A stretch of 38,235 nucleotides of DNA from Bacteriovorax sp. (GCA_018060625.1 JAGOVS010000011.1:1-38235); one strand, 5' to 3'. Positions 8,888 to 17,398 are shown, counted from the first letter of the stretch. A program made the numbers and translations. Notes: generated from the letters alone by a model not told the origin.

Positions 8888-10018
8888 TTAGCCTTCTAAA
8901 AAATCTTTAAGTTTAAAGTTACTGTTTTCGATATCGGAGAGCGACATAAAATCAATTTCATCAACCGTGATTTTCTTTTCATTCGCTGTCTTTAAATTAT
9001 ACTTTTCTTCTAAAAAAAGAACTGTCTTTATAGAGGCTAAGGCCACTTCTAGCTGCTCTTCAGTCGGCTCTTTTGTCGTTAATCGCTGCAAGAGTTTTCC
9101 GGGATAACTCATAATCCTTCCCAGTGTTGAATGAGGATCTTTTCCGACAAACTTAATCAATTCATAAGAAATTCCAGCGATAGGAAGGGTTAATGAAACC
9201 TTAAACAGCATGGCATAAAGATGCTTTAAAATAACGGGAGAATTTGTTCCGACAGGAATGATGGCAAAGATAATCGCAAACAATATGATTGAAACAAACA
9301 TTAAGAAAAAAATAAACGTCGTACCACATCGGGGATGAAACGTTGGGTACTTTTTGGCATTTTCAATAGTCAGCTCTTCTCCAGCTTCAAAAGTTGAAAT
9401 CGATTTATGTTCGGCTCCATGATATTGGAAAACTTTTTTAATATCCGGAATAAAGCTGATCAAATAAATATAGCTTAGAAAGATACATGCCTTAATCGTC
9501 CCATCAATGGCATGAAACTGCCAACTCTGAAGATCCCACTTTGCTCCACTAAATTTTTCAATAACAGCAGTAAGGGCATGAGGAAGAAAAACAAAGAGAC
9601 CAATCCCAAAGGCAAATGAAAAGGCAATAGAGAGAAAAGTTTCTATTCCTACTTTCTCTTTAGATTTTTTTTGAGTTTCGTACTCACTCTCACTCAGCCC
9701 TTTTTTAAGCGCTTCTTTTTTATTCTCCTCGTCCATGGCGATGTTCGCTGAATAATTAAGTGAGACAACTCCATTGGCCATTGTTTCAATTAAAACCAAA
9801 ACTCCTCGCAGAAAAGGCTTCTTTAAGAAGGCCAGCTTATTAGAAAGCCCATACCATTGATCCCGCCGTAAGCGAATAGAGCCGTCCGGCTTTCTAACTG
9901 CCACGACAAAGGCATTAGGAGACCTCATCATCACGCCTTCAATGACCGCTTGGCCGCCAATGGATGCGTATTGTTTAGAGACAAGAAGAATTATTTTTTT
10001 CATCATGTTCGTTTTCAT
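8888..10018 (-). CDS. DUF1385 family multi-pass membrane protein
   Basis: The 376-residue protein opens with the family signature IGGQAVIEGVMMRSP near residue 20. The core has YHGAEHKSISTFEAGEEL and the following HPRCGTTFIFF, and a later GRIMSYPGKLLQ. At least four hydrophobic segments are visible (about 125-150, 175-195, 237-262, 272-293). Its biochemical role is unknown to me. In many bacteria this family sits between rho/rpmE and prfA, as here. Its ATG at 10018 overlaps the rho TAA by one base (TAATG), predicting translational coupling to rho. Confidence 0.9.
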   Translation of the reverse strand: MKTNMMKKIILLVSKQYASIGGQAVIEGVMMRSPNAFVVAVRKPDGSIRLRRDQWYGLSNKLAFLKKPFLRGVLVLIETMANGVVSLNYSANIAMDEENKKEALKKGLSESEYETQKKSKEKVGIETFLSIAFSFAFGIGLFVFLPHALTAVIEKFSGAKWDLQSWQFHAIDGTIKACIFLSYIYLISFIPDIKKVFQYHGAEHKSISTFEAGEELTIENAKKYPTFHPRCGTTFIFFLMFVSIILFAIIFAIIPVGTNSPVILKHLYAMLFKVSLTLPIAGISYELIKFVGKDPHSTLGRIMSYPGKLLQRLTTKEPTEEQLEVALASIKTVLFLEEKYNLKTANEKKITVDEIDFMSLSDIENSNFKLKDFLEG

Positions 10019-11265
10019 TAAGAGTTCATTGAATCCAAAAAGTCTGAATTCGTTTTCGTTTTTGTAACCTTTGAAAGCACAAATTCCATTGCATCAATTG
10101 GTGCCATAGAATGCAGAACCTTTCTAAGGAGGTAAGAGCGTTGAAGATCTTGAGGGGCCATAAGGAGATCTTCTTTACGAGTTGAAGACTTATTGATGTC
10201 TAAGGCCGGGAAAATTCTTTTTTCAAGAAGTTTTCTGTCTAGCTGAATTTCAGAGTTACCTGTTCCTTTGAATTCTTCAAAGATAACTTCATCCATTCTT
10301 GATCCTGTATCAATAAGAGCAGTTGCGATAATTGTAAGAGAACCACCACCTTCAATATTACGTGCAGATCCAAAAAATCTTTTCGGCTTATGAAGTGCAT
10401 TTGAATCAACCCCACCCGAGAGAATTTTTCCGGATGGTGGAACAACCGTGTTGTATGCTCTCGCTAAACGAGTGATCGAATCCAGAAGAATAACAACGTC
10501 TTTTCCTGCTTCTGTAAGTCGTTTTGCTTTTTCAATGACCATTTCTGCCACTTGCACGTGGCGAGAAGCTGGTTCATCGAATGTACTCGAAACAACTTCA
10601 GCTCTGACGTTTCTTCTCATATCTGTTACTTCTTCAGGACGCTCATCGATAAGAAGAACAATGAGAATCGACTCAGGATGGTTGGTCGTAATGGCATTTG
10701 CGATGTCTTGAAGAAGAACCGTCTTACCCGCCTTTGGTGGGGCCACAATCAAACAACGCTGTCCAAAACCTTGAGGGACAAAAAGATCAATCAAACGAGT
10801 TGAATAATTCGTTGGGTGATATTCAAGATTAATTTTTTTCTCTGGATAAAGTGGAGTTAAGTTATCAAAGAGAACTGTCTTTTTATGTTTTTCTGGTGAC
10901 TGGGAGTTAATTTCGTTTACTTTAACTAAAGCAAAATATCGCTCTCCTTCTTTAGGTGGACGAATTTCGCCTTCTACTGAATCTCCCTTACGAAGACCAA
11001 ATTTTCTAATTTGTGAAGGTGAAACATAGATATCATCAGCACCTGGAAGATAGTTATAAAGAGGAGATCTTAAAAATCCAAATCCATCAGGAAGAATTTC
11101 GAGAACACCGTTTCCAAAAATAGATTTATCGTCTTTTGCTGTTGCTTTAAGAATAGCAAAAATAAGCTCATGCTTTTTTAAATTGCTCGGGTTTTCTATT
11201 TGGATTTCTTCGGCCATTGTCGTGAGTTCGGCGATGTCTTTTTCTCTAAGATCGTTGAGATGCAT
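10018..11265 (-). CDS. rho: transcription termination factor Rho
   Basis: Hexameric RNA-dependent ATPase/helicase that ends transcription. The 415-residue product has the N-terminal Rho_N helices (1-45), the OSB cold-shock-like RNA-binding fold ([19 protein letters not shown], about 60-120), the Walker A APPKAGKT at about 175-182, and the later [12 protein letters not shown] and arginine-finger regions. No large insertion is present. AGGAG precedes the ATG. It heads the cluster DUF1385-prfA-prmC-murA-HIT. A leader of about 130 nt lies between promoter and start, as expected for an autoregulated rho. Confidence 0.97.
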   Translation of the reverse strand: MHLNDLREKDIAELTTMAEEIQIENPSNLKKHELIFAILKATAKDDKSIFGNGVLEILPDGFGFLRSPLYNYLPGADDIYVSPSQIRKFGLRKGDSVEGEIRPPKEGERYFALVKVNEINSQSPEKHKKTVLFDNLTPLYPEKKINLEYHPTNYSTRLIDLFVPQGFGQRCLIVAPPKAGKTVLLQDIANAITTNHPESILIVLLIDERPEEVTDMRRNVRAEVVSSTFDEPASRHVQVAEMVIEKAKRLTEAGKDVVILLDSITRLARAYNTVVPPSGKILSGGVDSNALHKPKRFFGSARNIEGGGSLTIIATALIDTGSRMDEVIFEEFKGTGNSEIQLDRKLLEKRIFPALDINKSSTRKEDLLMAPQDLQRSYLLRKVLHSMAPIDAMEFVLSKVTKTKTNSDFLDSMNS

Positions 11266-11331
11266 TTTGTGATGACTCCTGTTGCGTGATAAAATATATT
11301 AAGAAATTAATCATTTGATTTGTAGGAAAGT

Positions 11332-11371
11332 ACCGAATATTATTGAAACCTCTTATTGATTATATTTCGGT
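11332..11371 (-). promoter_or_regulatory. imperfect hairpin in the rho leader
   Basis: In the minus-strand leader, ACCGAAATAT (from 11371) can pair with ATATTCGGT (to 11332), with one bulge. The loop contains two direct copies of TCAATAA. Its position between the promoter and the start codon suggests an RNA control element for rho, but a function is only inferred. Confidence 0.35.
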
Positions 11372-11401
11372 GAATGATGGGGAACATTTATAGATAGATC
11401 A

Positions 11402-11429
11402 ATATTAACCGCCCTGCCTTTTCTGTCAA
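11402..11429 (-). promoter_or_regulatory. rho: promoter of the rho cluster
   Basis: On the minus strand a perfect TTGACA (11424-11429) is followed by a 16-bp spacer and TAATAT (11402-11407). Predicted transcription begins near 11395, giving a 5' leader of roughly 130 nt before the rho ATG at 11265. Confidence 0.65.
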
Positions 11430-11452
11430 GAACTAAGACTTTAATTTACGAC

Positions 11453-11481
11453 TTGTGTCGCACTTTTTTATGCGCTATAAA
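11453..11481 (+). promoter_or_regulatory. promoter for yqgF with predicted leaderless start
   Basis: TTGTGT (11453-11458), a 17-bp spacer and TATAAA (11476-11481). The ATG at 11490 lies 8 bp after the -10 box, and the bases between (ACCCCTAT) contain no ribosome binding site, so transcription should start within 2 nt of the ATG. Confidence 0.6.
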
Positions 11482-11489
11482 ACCCCTAT

Positions 11490-11948
11490 ATGCTAGATTT
11501 TTCAACATATAAGCGATTTAAACTCTTTGAATATAAACCCATCATGGCCATTGATTTTGGCCATAAAGTTGTAGGAACTGCTTTTTATTGCCCAGGAACT
11601 GACCCCTTCCCTTATCAAGGGGAAAAAATAATCTATAAGTCCCAATTAGATACTGTTGCCGCATTAAAAGTCATAATTGAAAACGAGGCCATTGAAATTT
11701 TGGTTTTAGGTATCCCTTATTACCTAGATGGCAAAGAAAGTGTGATGACCAGACAAATAAAAGAATTTGGCGAACTTCTAAAGAAACATTTTCCAGCTCT
11801 CACTCTCTTTGAGCAGGATGAAACTCTTACAACCAAAGCAGCGGAGGAAAGAATGATGAATTCCCCTCAATTTAACTTCAAAATTGATCGCACTCAAATT
11901 GACTGTGTTGCTGCAACGATTATCCTTGAAGATTTCATTCGATCTTGA
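11490..11948 (+). CDS. yqgF: YqgF/RuvX family RNase H-fold protein, putative pre-16S rRNA nuclease
   Basis: The 152-residue product has the YqgF core: MAIDFGHKVVGTAFY (first catalytic Asp), LVLGIPYYLDGKE, EQDETLTTKAAEE and the C-terminal IDCVAATIILEDF with the last Asp. These acidic residues form the RNase H-like active site. The family trims the 5' end of 16S rRNA precursor; an older name is Holliday junction resolvase-like. The start used adds 18 residues before the core; an ATG at 11544 would begin exactly at MAIDFG, but the promoter placement favours 11490. It converges on the 1020-residue gene with a 9-bp gap. Confidence 0.87.
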   Translation: MLDFSTYKRFKLFEYKPIMAIDFGHKVVGTAFYCPGTDPFPYQGEKIIYKSQLDTVAALKVIIENEAIEILVLGIPYYLDGKESVMTRQIKEFGELLKKHFPALTLFEQDETLTTKAAEERMMNSPQFNFKIDRTQIDCVAATIILEDFIRS

Positions 11949-11957
11949 AAATAGAAA

Positions 11958-14900
11958 TCAACGACAATTGTTGGCCACTAATCTTTCATAACGATTTACA
12001 TAGTCAGAGACACCATAAGCACTTTTATACAAATCTAACCAATTCTGGCATCTCGTTTTGTGAGCCTCTAGGTTAACTGCCGCCTTGTCAGCTTCACGCT
12101 GGGCCTTAAGAGCTGCTTCTGAATTCGGCCTGGCCGAATTCATGGCTTCCTGAGCATCGGCCAAGCGCTTTTTAGAAGCAGCTATTTGACGACCATCCTC
12201 TGGTATTCGATTTTCAATATCCATGTCGTTTCCTTTACCAAAATACTTTTCCAAAATGCCCTTAGCTTCTTTGGAGGCACGACTTTTTTCTTCTGGTGAC
12301 ATTTCTTCTAGTCTTTTTTTACTAGAAGAGGAGTAATTATGGATCGGGTCGTCTGAAAAATTTCTCCTGGCCTGCCTAGTTGCTTCTGATTCTTTAGGTG
12401 AACCAACGCTCGGCTCTGATTTCTGCGCTAATTTTGGCGCTGTCTTTTGTGCTTCAGGAATAGTTGGCGGCTGAATTTTTTCTTCTGCCTTAGGTTTGTC
12501 TTTTACTTCTGAACGGACGGAAAGCAATTTCTTTCTATCATCTTCTGCTTTCATTATGCTCAAGGCTTGATCCGCCTCTTGCTCTGAAAAACCAGATTTC
12601 ATCAAATGTTGTTTTGGAGTCAAGACTACCGTCTTTTTTCTCCCATCAACTTCAATAACTGCTTCAAAAGGCTTATTTGTTGTTCCGTGAATATCTAAAA
12701 GGGCATTCGTTTGCTCAGGTGTTAAAGCTCTCTTCCCCATGGCCTTAGAAAAATGAGCAGAAATCGCGTCTCGATAAAAATCTTTTGGAGAAGAGCCTGT
12801 TAGACCTGACTCCATCAACAACCTTCTTGTTTTCGGATCTTCAATTCCAGCTTGTGAGAGTAATCGCGCCTTTTTGGCAATCTCTTCAGGAGTATAGGTT
12901 CCAAATCCCCTTCCTTCACTTCGCCCCACTTCATGAGCATCCAAAATGAGCCTTGCCTGTTCTTTTGAAAATGCTTCTCCCTTGTTGGCCAAAGTCTCAA
13001 TTAATTTAATTCGTTCTGCATCTGACAATGTACTCGCCCGGTTAAGCATTCGATCTTTGATTTCTTGAGCTAGAATTGTATTTCCTTCACTGACTGCTTT
13101 TTGATATGCAGAGACATCTGAAATCATCTCCCTGCCAGGAGTAAGAGTTGTAGCCGGGCGGCCTAAGATTTTTCTTCCTGAGGATGCTAGATTTGAGGTA
13201 ACTTTTTTAGATTTTGCAATAATCATTTTTTTCACTGGAGTGCTTAGATCTGTTCCTAAAGCTTTGCCCACTTTTTTCATTAATGCGGCTGAAGGCTTCA
13301 CAAAACGAGAGCTAAGCACAGGTCTTGTGATTTTTCCAACGACTACTCTTGATGCTGTTGCTGCTACTTGAAGTTTTTTATTTTCAGAAGCGGCCTTCGT
13401 TACCATTTGGGCGATTGCCGTTTTCCCTGATTTGCTGATTAGAGCTTCGGCAAATTTCTTAATCATTCCTGGACCTAATAATGTTGCAAGTATCGTTGGG
13501 GCCACACGGCAAATATAGAGTTTGGATTCATAAGGACTCATGCACTCATTTGCTGCATAAGTTTTCGTAGCAACTTGCTCACCAATCATCTGCGCAAGCG
13601 CCCTGCCCGACTCTGGAAGACCCGTTACAAATGAAGCAAGGGCCTTACCCACTTCCATGACATCGGCTAAACTTTCAAGAGCGGCAAGAGTTTCACGTGC
13701 CAATGATCCTATTCCTTCAAATAAGTTCTGTATGCAATCTCCACCGAGTGCTTTTCGATCTTCACTTGGCTCAATTGTCTTACTCAGGCATGATTCAACC
13801 CTGAAACTGGCCGACCTAGATTTAAAATTTTCATCTTCTGAATTAAGCAACTGATAAAGTGCGCCTCCCTTATCGTAGCCTCCTGCGGGTAAGGAGCAAC
13901 AAAAAGTTTGCTGAACACTTGCGCCAAATTTTGCCAAAGAGTTCAGCTCTTCTTTTTTATCTGCATCTTCAATGCAATTTAATTTTATAGATTCTCTTTC
14001 TTGTAAAAAATCCTGTAAGTCGCTTTCAACAGCTTCAATGTGCAGCAGACTTTTGTTCATCTCTTTTAAGGTTGAATCAGAACACTGTGTGTTCGCATTT
14101 TTCAGTATTTCACCATCGATAATACAACCTTCCTCTGTCCCCCTTTGGGCCCAATAATCAGACGCATTCGTTTTAGCTTCTTTGTAAAAATTCATCAGAC
14201 AATTCAGTTGAGTTTCATCACTTTTTTCTTTCTCGCCTGACATTGAGCTTATTGCAGCTATTTCTTGTTTTAAGTCCTTACTGATATTATCTAGATCATA
14301 AAGGGCCGATCCAGCACGCGTCGTATAACTTCCCTTTCGTACATATTTTTTTCCATTACACTCTCTTAACGTCTCTTGGTAGTCTTGTGCAAAAGACTGA
14401 TCAAGGAAAAGAAGGGAGAATGCTTGAGACTTAAAATGATGAGAATGAATATTCTTCATTATTTTTTCAAGACGTTTTCTTATCTCATAAAAGACCGTGC
14501 TTTTCTTACTGTCGAAAAATTGAAAGGACTCTATTCCTTTGAGAATTTCCTTTTGAATCAATGGCGGGGTCCCAAAGGGAAAAAGTGCCGAAGCGAAGGC
14601 CGAAGAGTTAGGTGTTAAAATATAGGAGTTTGACTCGATTAGCTCTAGATCATTTTTTTTGAGTGAAAACTGGATTAATATTTTTACAATTTGAGAGTCT
14701 TTGGTCATTTTAAATGAAACGACCTTCCTGTCTGATCGCCGATTGATTGAATCATAAAGAGCTGCTTTTTCTAGAAACGAATTCTTCAATTCATCGGACG
14801 TAAGGCCTATAGCCTGGCCCCAAAATGATCGTTTTTCAAAAGTCCCTATAAAAAGCTTGATCTCGGAATTAGTCTGCATGGAATACGCCTCAATGACTCC

Positions 14901-15020
14901 TGGGCTAATTGTTTGATCATGTTTAAAAAGTAATTCTGATTGAAATTCGTAATTAGATTCTGCAAATAAAATTGAAGCGTTCAATGTAAGAAGTATTAAA
15001 ACAAAAAATTTTATAAACAT
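11958..15020 (-). CDS. large secreted cysteine-rich, mostly helical protein of unknown function
   Basis: I do not recognise a family for this 1020-residue protein. Residues 1-20 are a signal peptide (cleavage likely after SILFA). Residues about 210-530 carry most of the cysteines, including a CCSLPAGGYDKGG segment near 385, suggesting periplasmic disulfides. Residues about 450-620 are alanine-rich with hydrophobic stretches (VAPTILATLLGPGMIKKFAE). Two related modules follow at about 665-735 and 745-845 (see findings). A proline/lysine-rich low-complexity linker (about 850-890) precedes a C-terminal coiled coil with IAASKKRLADAQEAMNSARP near 955. AAGGGT precedes the ATG. It is divergent from mltG. 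Confidence 0.8.
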   Translation of the reverse strand: MFIKFFVLILLTLNASILFAESNYEFQSELLFKHDQTISPGVIEAYSMQTNSEIKLFIGTFEKRSFWGQAIGLTSDELKNSFLEKAALYDSINRRSDRKVVSFKMTKDSQIVKILIQFSLKKNDLELIESNSYILTPNSSAFASALFPFGTPPLIQKEILKGIESFQFFDSKKSTVFYEIRKRLEKIMKNIHSHHFKSQAFSLLFLDQSFAQDYQETLRECNGKKYVRKGSYTTRAGSALYDLDNISKDLKQEIAAISSMSGEKEKSDETQLNCLMNFYKEAKTNASDYWAQRGTEEGCIIDGEILKNANTQCSDSTLKEMNKSLLHIEAVESDLQDFLQERESIKLNCIEDADKKEELNSLAKFGASVQQTFCCSLPAGGYDKGGALYQLLNSEDENFKSRSASFRVESCLSKTIEPSEDRKALGGDCIQNLFEGIGSLARETLAALESLADVMEVGKALASFVTGLPESGRALAQMIGEQVATKTYAANECMSPYESKLYICRVAPTILATLLGPGMIKKFAEALISKSGKTAIAQMVTKAASENKKLQVAATASRVVVGKITRPVLSSRFVKPSAALMKKVGKALGTDLSTPVKKMIIAKSKKVTSNLASSGRKILGRPATTLTPGREMISDVSAYQKAVSEGNTILAQEIKDRMLNRASTLSDAERIKLIETLANKGEAFSKEQARLILDAHEVGRSEGRGFGTYTPEEIAKKARLLSQAGIEDPKTRRLLMESGLTGSSPKDFYRDAISAHFSKAMGKRALTPEQTNALLDIHGTTNKPFEAVIEVDGRKKTVVLTPKQHLMKSGFSEQEADQALSIMKAEDDRKKLLSVRSEVKDKPKAEEKIQPPTIPEAQKTAPKLAQKSEPSVGSPKESEATRQARRNFSDDPIHNYSSSSKKRLEEMSPEEKSRASKEAKGILEKYFGKGNDMDIENRIPEDGRQIAASKKRLADAQEAMNSARPNSEAALKAQREADKAAVNLEAHKTRCQNWLDLYKSAYGVSDYVNRYERLVANNCR

Positions 15021-15161
15021 GATGAAACCCTTAAATGGAAATTGATTACTTTTTTCCCGACTTTTTTAATCCACCAATAATAATCGTCGATTTTTCTCTC
15101 ATTTATTATAAAATGAATCTCTCTTATATTAACTAGGAATTTCTGACCACCCTCTTTAATA

Positions 15162-15171
15162 GTGTCGACAC
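15162..15171. repeat. perfect 10-bp palindrome upstream of mltG
   Basis: GTGTCGACAC lies 22 bp before the mltG ATG, within the 172-bp divergent region shared with the 1020-residue protein gene. It could be an operator; no regulator is known. The remainder of this region shows no clear promoter to me. Confidence 0.3.
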
Positions 15172-15192
15172 CTCCTTTAACCTAAGATTATT

Positions 15193-16224
15193 ATGAAAAA
15201 AAATTACACTCTCTTTATTATCGCCGCCCCTCTTTTTGCCCTCTTTTTGTTGGCACTCAGGGTTTATTACTCCGCAGTCATCTGGCAATATCAAGGACCA
15301 GACACTGAGTTTTTAATCAATCCAAGTGAAAATTTTTCTTCCATTAATTCACGATTAAAAAAGCAAGAATTCATTTCTTCGGCGAGACTTTTTCATCGTT
15401 ACTCTCAATTCAAAGGCGTTTTGAACAAATTTAAGACTGGACGCTATGTCATTAAACATAACTCTAATCTCCTACAAGTCTTCAATACTTTGATTAACGA
15501 AAAATCTCAAATAGCGCTCTTTACTATTCCTGAAGGAAAAAATATGTTCGAGATTGGCAGAATGCTCGAAGAGAGCTCTATTACTCAGTATGACGAATTC
15601 ATTGCCCTTGCTCGCGACAAAAACTTTCTCAGTGAATTAGGAATTCATGAGAATTCGGTTGAAGGATATCTTTATCCTGAATCTTATGATTTTACCCCTC
15701 ATCTTCCAGCCAAGACCGTCATAAAAACAATGGTGAAACAATACTTTAAAAAAATTGCTCTAGTAAACTTGCAGGCCCATACATTGAGCCCCAAAGAAAT
15801 ACTCATTCTTGCTTCGATGGTTGAAAAGGAAACGGGAGATAAAAGAGAGCGCCCTTTGATTGCAGGAGTCTTTTTTAACCGCCTCAAACTAAAAATGCGT
15901 TTACAGTCAGATCCAACAACTATTTATGGAAAATTTGAAAAATATAATGGCAATTTAACTCGCAATGATCTGCTTACTGCTAGTCCTTACAACACGTATA
16001 CTTTACCGGCCCTTCCCATTGGTCCTATTTGTAACCCTGGAATCGAATCAATTAAAGCAGTCCTCAATCCAGCTCAACATAACTATCTTTATTTCGTCAG
16101 CCAAAATGATGGCACACATATTTTTTCTGAAAGTTATGAAAAACATCAAAATGCAGTTAGTAAGTGGCAAATCAATTCTAAGAATCGCGAAGGTCGAAGC
16201 TGGCGCAACCACGTCGATAAATAA
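15193..16224 (+). CDS. mltG: endolytic murein transglycosylase MltG (YceG-like)
   Basis: Inner-membrane lytic transglycosylase that cuts nascent glycan strands and so sets their length. The 343-residue product has one N-terminal membrane anchor (about 7-30), a LysM-like region, TIPEGKNMFEIGRML near residue 111, and the catalytic Glu211 in LASMVEKETGD. Downstream motifs GVFFNRL, MRLQSDPTTIYG, SPYNTY and LPIGPICNPG are all family hallmarks. No ribosome binding site precedes the ATG (bases before are AAGATTATT). It converges on the small repeat protein gene with an 8-bp gap. Confidence 0.96.
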   Translation: MKKNYTLFIIAAPLFALFLLALRVYYSAVIWQYQGPDTEFLINPSENFSSINSRLKKQEFISSARLFHRYSQFKGVLNKFKTGRYVIKHNSNLLQVFNTLINEKSQIALFTIPEGKNMFEIGRMLEESSITQYDEFIALARDKNFLSELGIHENSVEGYLYPESYDFTPHLPAKTVIKTMVKQYFKKIALVNLQAHTLSPKEILILASMVEKETGDKRERPLIAGVFFNRLKLKMRLQSDPTTIYGKFEKYNGNLTRNDLLTASPYNTYTLPALPIGPICNPGIESIKAVLNPAQHNYLYFVSQNDGTHIFSESYEKHQNAVSKWQINSKNREGRSWRNHVDK

Positions 16225-16232
16225 AAAATATT

Positions 16233-16526
16233 CTAAAGCCCTTGCTCAACAGATTTTAATGTACGTCGAGCATAATCACGAATAAGCATGTCTTTGTCGC
16301 TTGATAAGCGCTTAAGAGTCTCAGGCGAAGTCATGATATTTTTAGCTACTTCATGACGAACAGTAATTGAGGCATGCCGAGTAAGTATGTCGAGTATTCT
16401 GGGAGTCGTATTTTTAGATTTCGCCAACTCTACTGCAACACCTGGTTTGTCTTCTTTTAAAAAGTGAAACATTTTCTCTTCATCTCTACATTCGCGAACA
16501 ACTGCCAAGTATTCTTCTGCGTACAT
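16233..16526 (-). CDS. small LRV/HEAT-like helical repeat protein
   Basis: The 97-residue product is two to three helical repeats. VAKNIMTSPETLKRLSSDKD followed by LIRDYA matches the leucine-rich-repeat-variant pattern (V-A-x-N-x-x-T-P-x-x-L-x-x-L-x-x-D), and the preceding segment VAVELAKSKNTTPRILDILT is a second copy. Such repeats usually mediate protein contacts. There is one cysteine near the start, so the Fe-S cluster of some LRV proteins is not evident. GGGAG lies 6 bp before the ATG. Function unknown. Confidence 0.75.
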   Translation of the reverse strand: MYAEEYLAVVRECRDEEKMFHFLKEDKPGVAVELAKSKNTTPRILDILTRHASITVRHEVAKNIMTSPETLKRLSSDKDMLIRDYARRTLKSVEQGL

Positions 16527-16594
16527 TTTTTCTCCCAGGGCCCTAGATTCTGAACTTTAGCCTATGTTAATCATCACTAGAAATCTTGTAAACT

Positions 16595-16678
16595 TTTTTG
16601 ACACTTTTGATTGCTCTTATGTCTCATTTTCAATCAGCAGATGATAGTTAATGGCAGTTTTTTCCCTTGTGTCAAAAA
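16595..16678. repeat. separated 10-bp inverted repeat upstream of the DksA-like gene
   Basis: TTTTTGACAC (16595-16604) and its exact reverse complement GTGTCAAAAA (16669-16678) lie 64 bp apart. The second arm overlaps the -35 box of the promoter for the downstream gene. The arrangement could be a paired operator. The rest of the 272-bp gap 16527-16798 shows no credible gene. Confidence 0.4.
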
Positions 16679-16696
16679 CAAAATCCAGTGTACAAT
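16667..16696 (+). promoter_or_regulatory. promoter of the DksA-like gene
   Basis: TTGTGT (16667-16672), an 18-bp spacer and TACAAT (16691-16696). Transcription would begin near 16703, leaving a 5' leader of about 95 nt. Confidence 0.5.
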
Positions 16697-16798
16697 TATT
16701 CTGTTGCATACTACGCGTTATTTAATAATTTACGTGAAACAAGTGATGAGTTCTCAAAATAAATAATAGGAAGAGATCTCGAATTCAAGGAGGAATGT

Positions 16799-17170
16799 GT
16801 GGAGAAAGCAAAAATGGAAAAGTTTAAGACACTACTCCTGCAGGCTAAAGTCAGAATTATGAATGGCGGAATTCTTCGCTCCAATGAAGATCTAACTGTT
16901 TCAACAGATGATCTCTCTGATGAAGCAGATCTCGCGACAAGCGTTATTAATCAACAGGTCACATTCAATATGAGACAAAGAGAATTAGGGAAACTTAAGG
17001 CCATCGATGAGGCCCTCTATAGAATTGAGCAAGGTCAATACGGCCATTGTGATGAGTGCGATGACCCTATTGGAGAAAAGCGCTTAGAGAATCAACCTTG
17101 GACCACTCTTTGTATTACTCATGCAGAGGAAATGGAAAGAGAAAATCAAAAGTTTATAAGGGCCGTTTAA
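16799..17170 (+). CDS. DksA/TraR-type zinc-finger protein
   Basis: The 123-residue product has an N-terminal coiled coil, an acidic tip with DLSDEADLA (the D-x-x-D-x-A pattern that reaches the RNA polymerase active site in DksA), and a C-terminal zinc finger. The finger ligands are Cys84, Cys87 and Cys105, but the fourth position is His108 (CITH) rather than cysteine. The length fits DksA-like regulators of rRNA transcription, but true DksA function is not proved. The start is GTG: AAGGAGGA ends 4 bp before it, whereas the in-frame ATG at 16814 is too far from that site. A strong terminator follows. Confidence 0.87.
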   Translation: MEKAKMEKFKTLLLQAKVRIMNGGILRSNEDLTVSTDDLSDEADLATSVINQQVTFNMRQRELGKLKAIDEALYRIEQGQYGHCDECDDPIGEKRLENQPWTTLCITHAEEMERENQKFIRAV

Positions 17171-17202
17171 AAACTCACACAACAACTCGAGTTTAGATAC
17201 CT

Positions 17203-17232
17203 AAAAACCCTCTTTCTAGAGGGTTTTTTTTT
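17203..17232. terminator. bidirectional intrinsic terminator
   Basis: CCCTCT (17208-17213) and AGAGGG (17218-17223) form a stem with loop TTCT. It is flanked by AAAAA on the left and nine T on the right, so it can stop the DksA-like transcript rightward and the small lipoprotein transcript leftward. It is the only clear intrinsic terminator I see in the window. Confidence 0.85.
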
Positions 17233-17233
17233 A

Positions 17234-17398
17234 TTAACACAAATGACTCGATCTCGAATAATGCCGACTCGGCTTCTTTGGCTTCATTTCTTGATCCATG
17301 ACTTTTCTCTCATGCCCCACAACCCTGTTTTCGCAGGAAAAAAGCCCGGTCGAAAATAAAATAAAGAAAAAATAAAATCTAAAAAGTCCATTTTTCAT
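17234..17398 (-). CDS. small putative lipoprotein, 54 residues
   Basis: A short gene on the minus strand. Residues 1-21 form a phenylalanine-rich signal segment (FRFYFFFILFSTG) ending in LFSC, a plausible lipobox with Cys22. The mature 33 residues are basic (KPKKPSRHYSRS), and the final residue is Cys54. GAGG lies 7 bp before the ATG, and the bidirectional terminator starts 1 bp after the TAA. Together the lipobox, ribosome binding site and terminator support a real gene. The -2 phenylalanine in the lipobox is atypical. It is divergent from the COG3650-like gene and shares its palindrome. Function unknown. Confidence 0.6.
   Translation of the reverse strand: MKNGLFRFYFFFILFSTGLFSCENRVVGHERKVMDQEMKPKKPSRHYSRSSHLC

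Noticed and set aside
16564-16644. 26-codon frame starting at an ATG in the gap before the DksA-like gene
   Set aside because: No ribosome binding site and no protein-like character.
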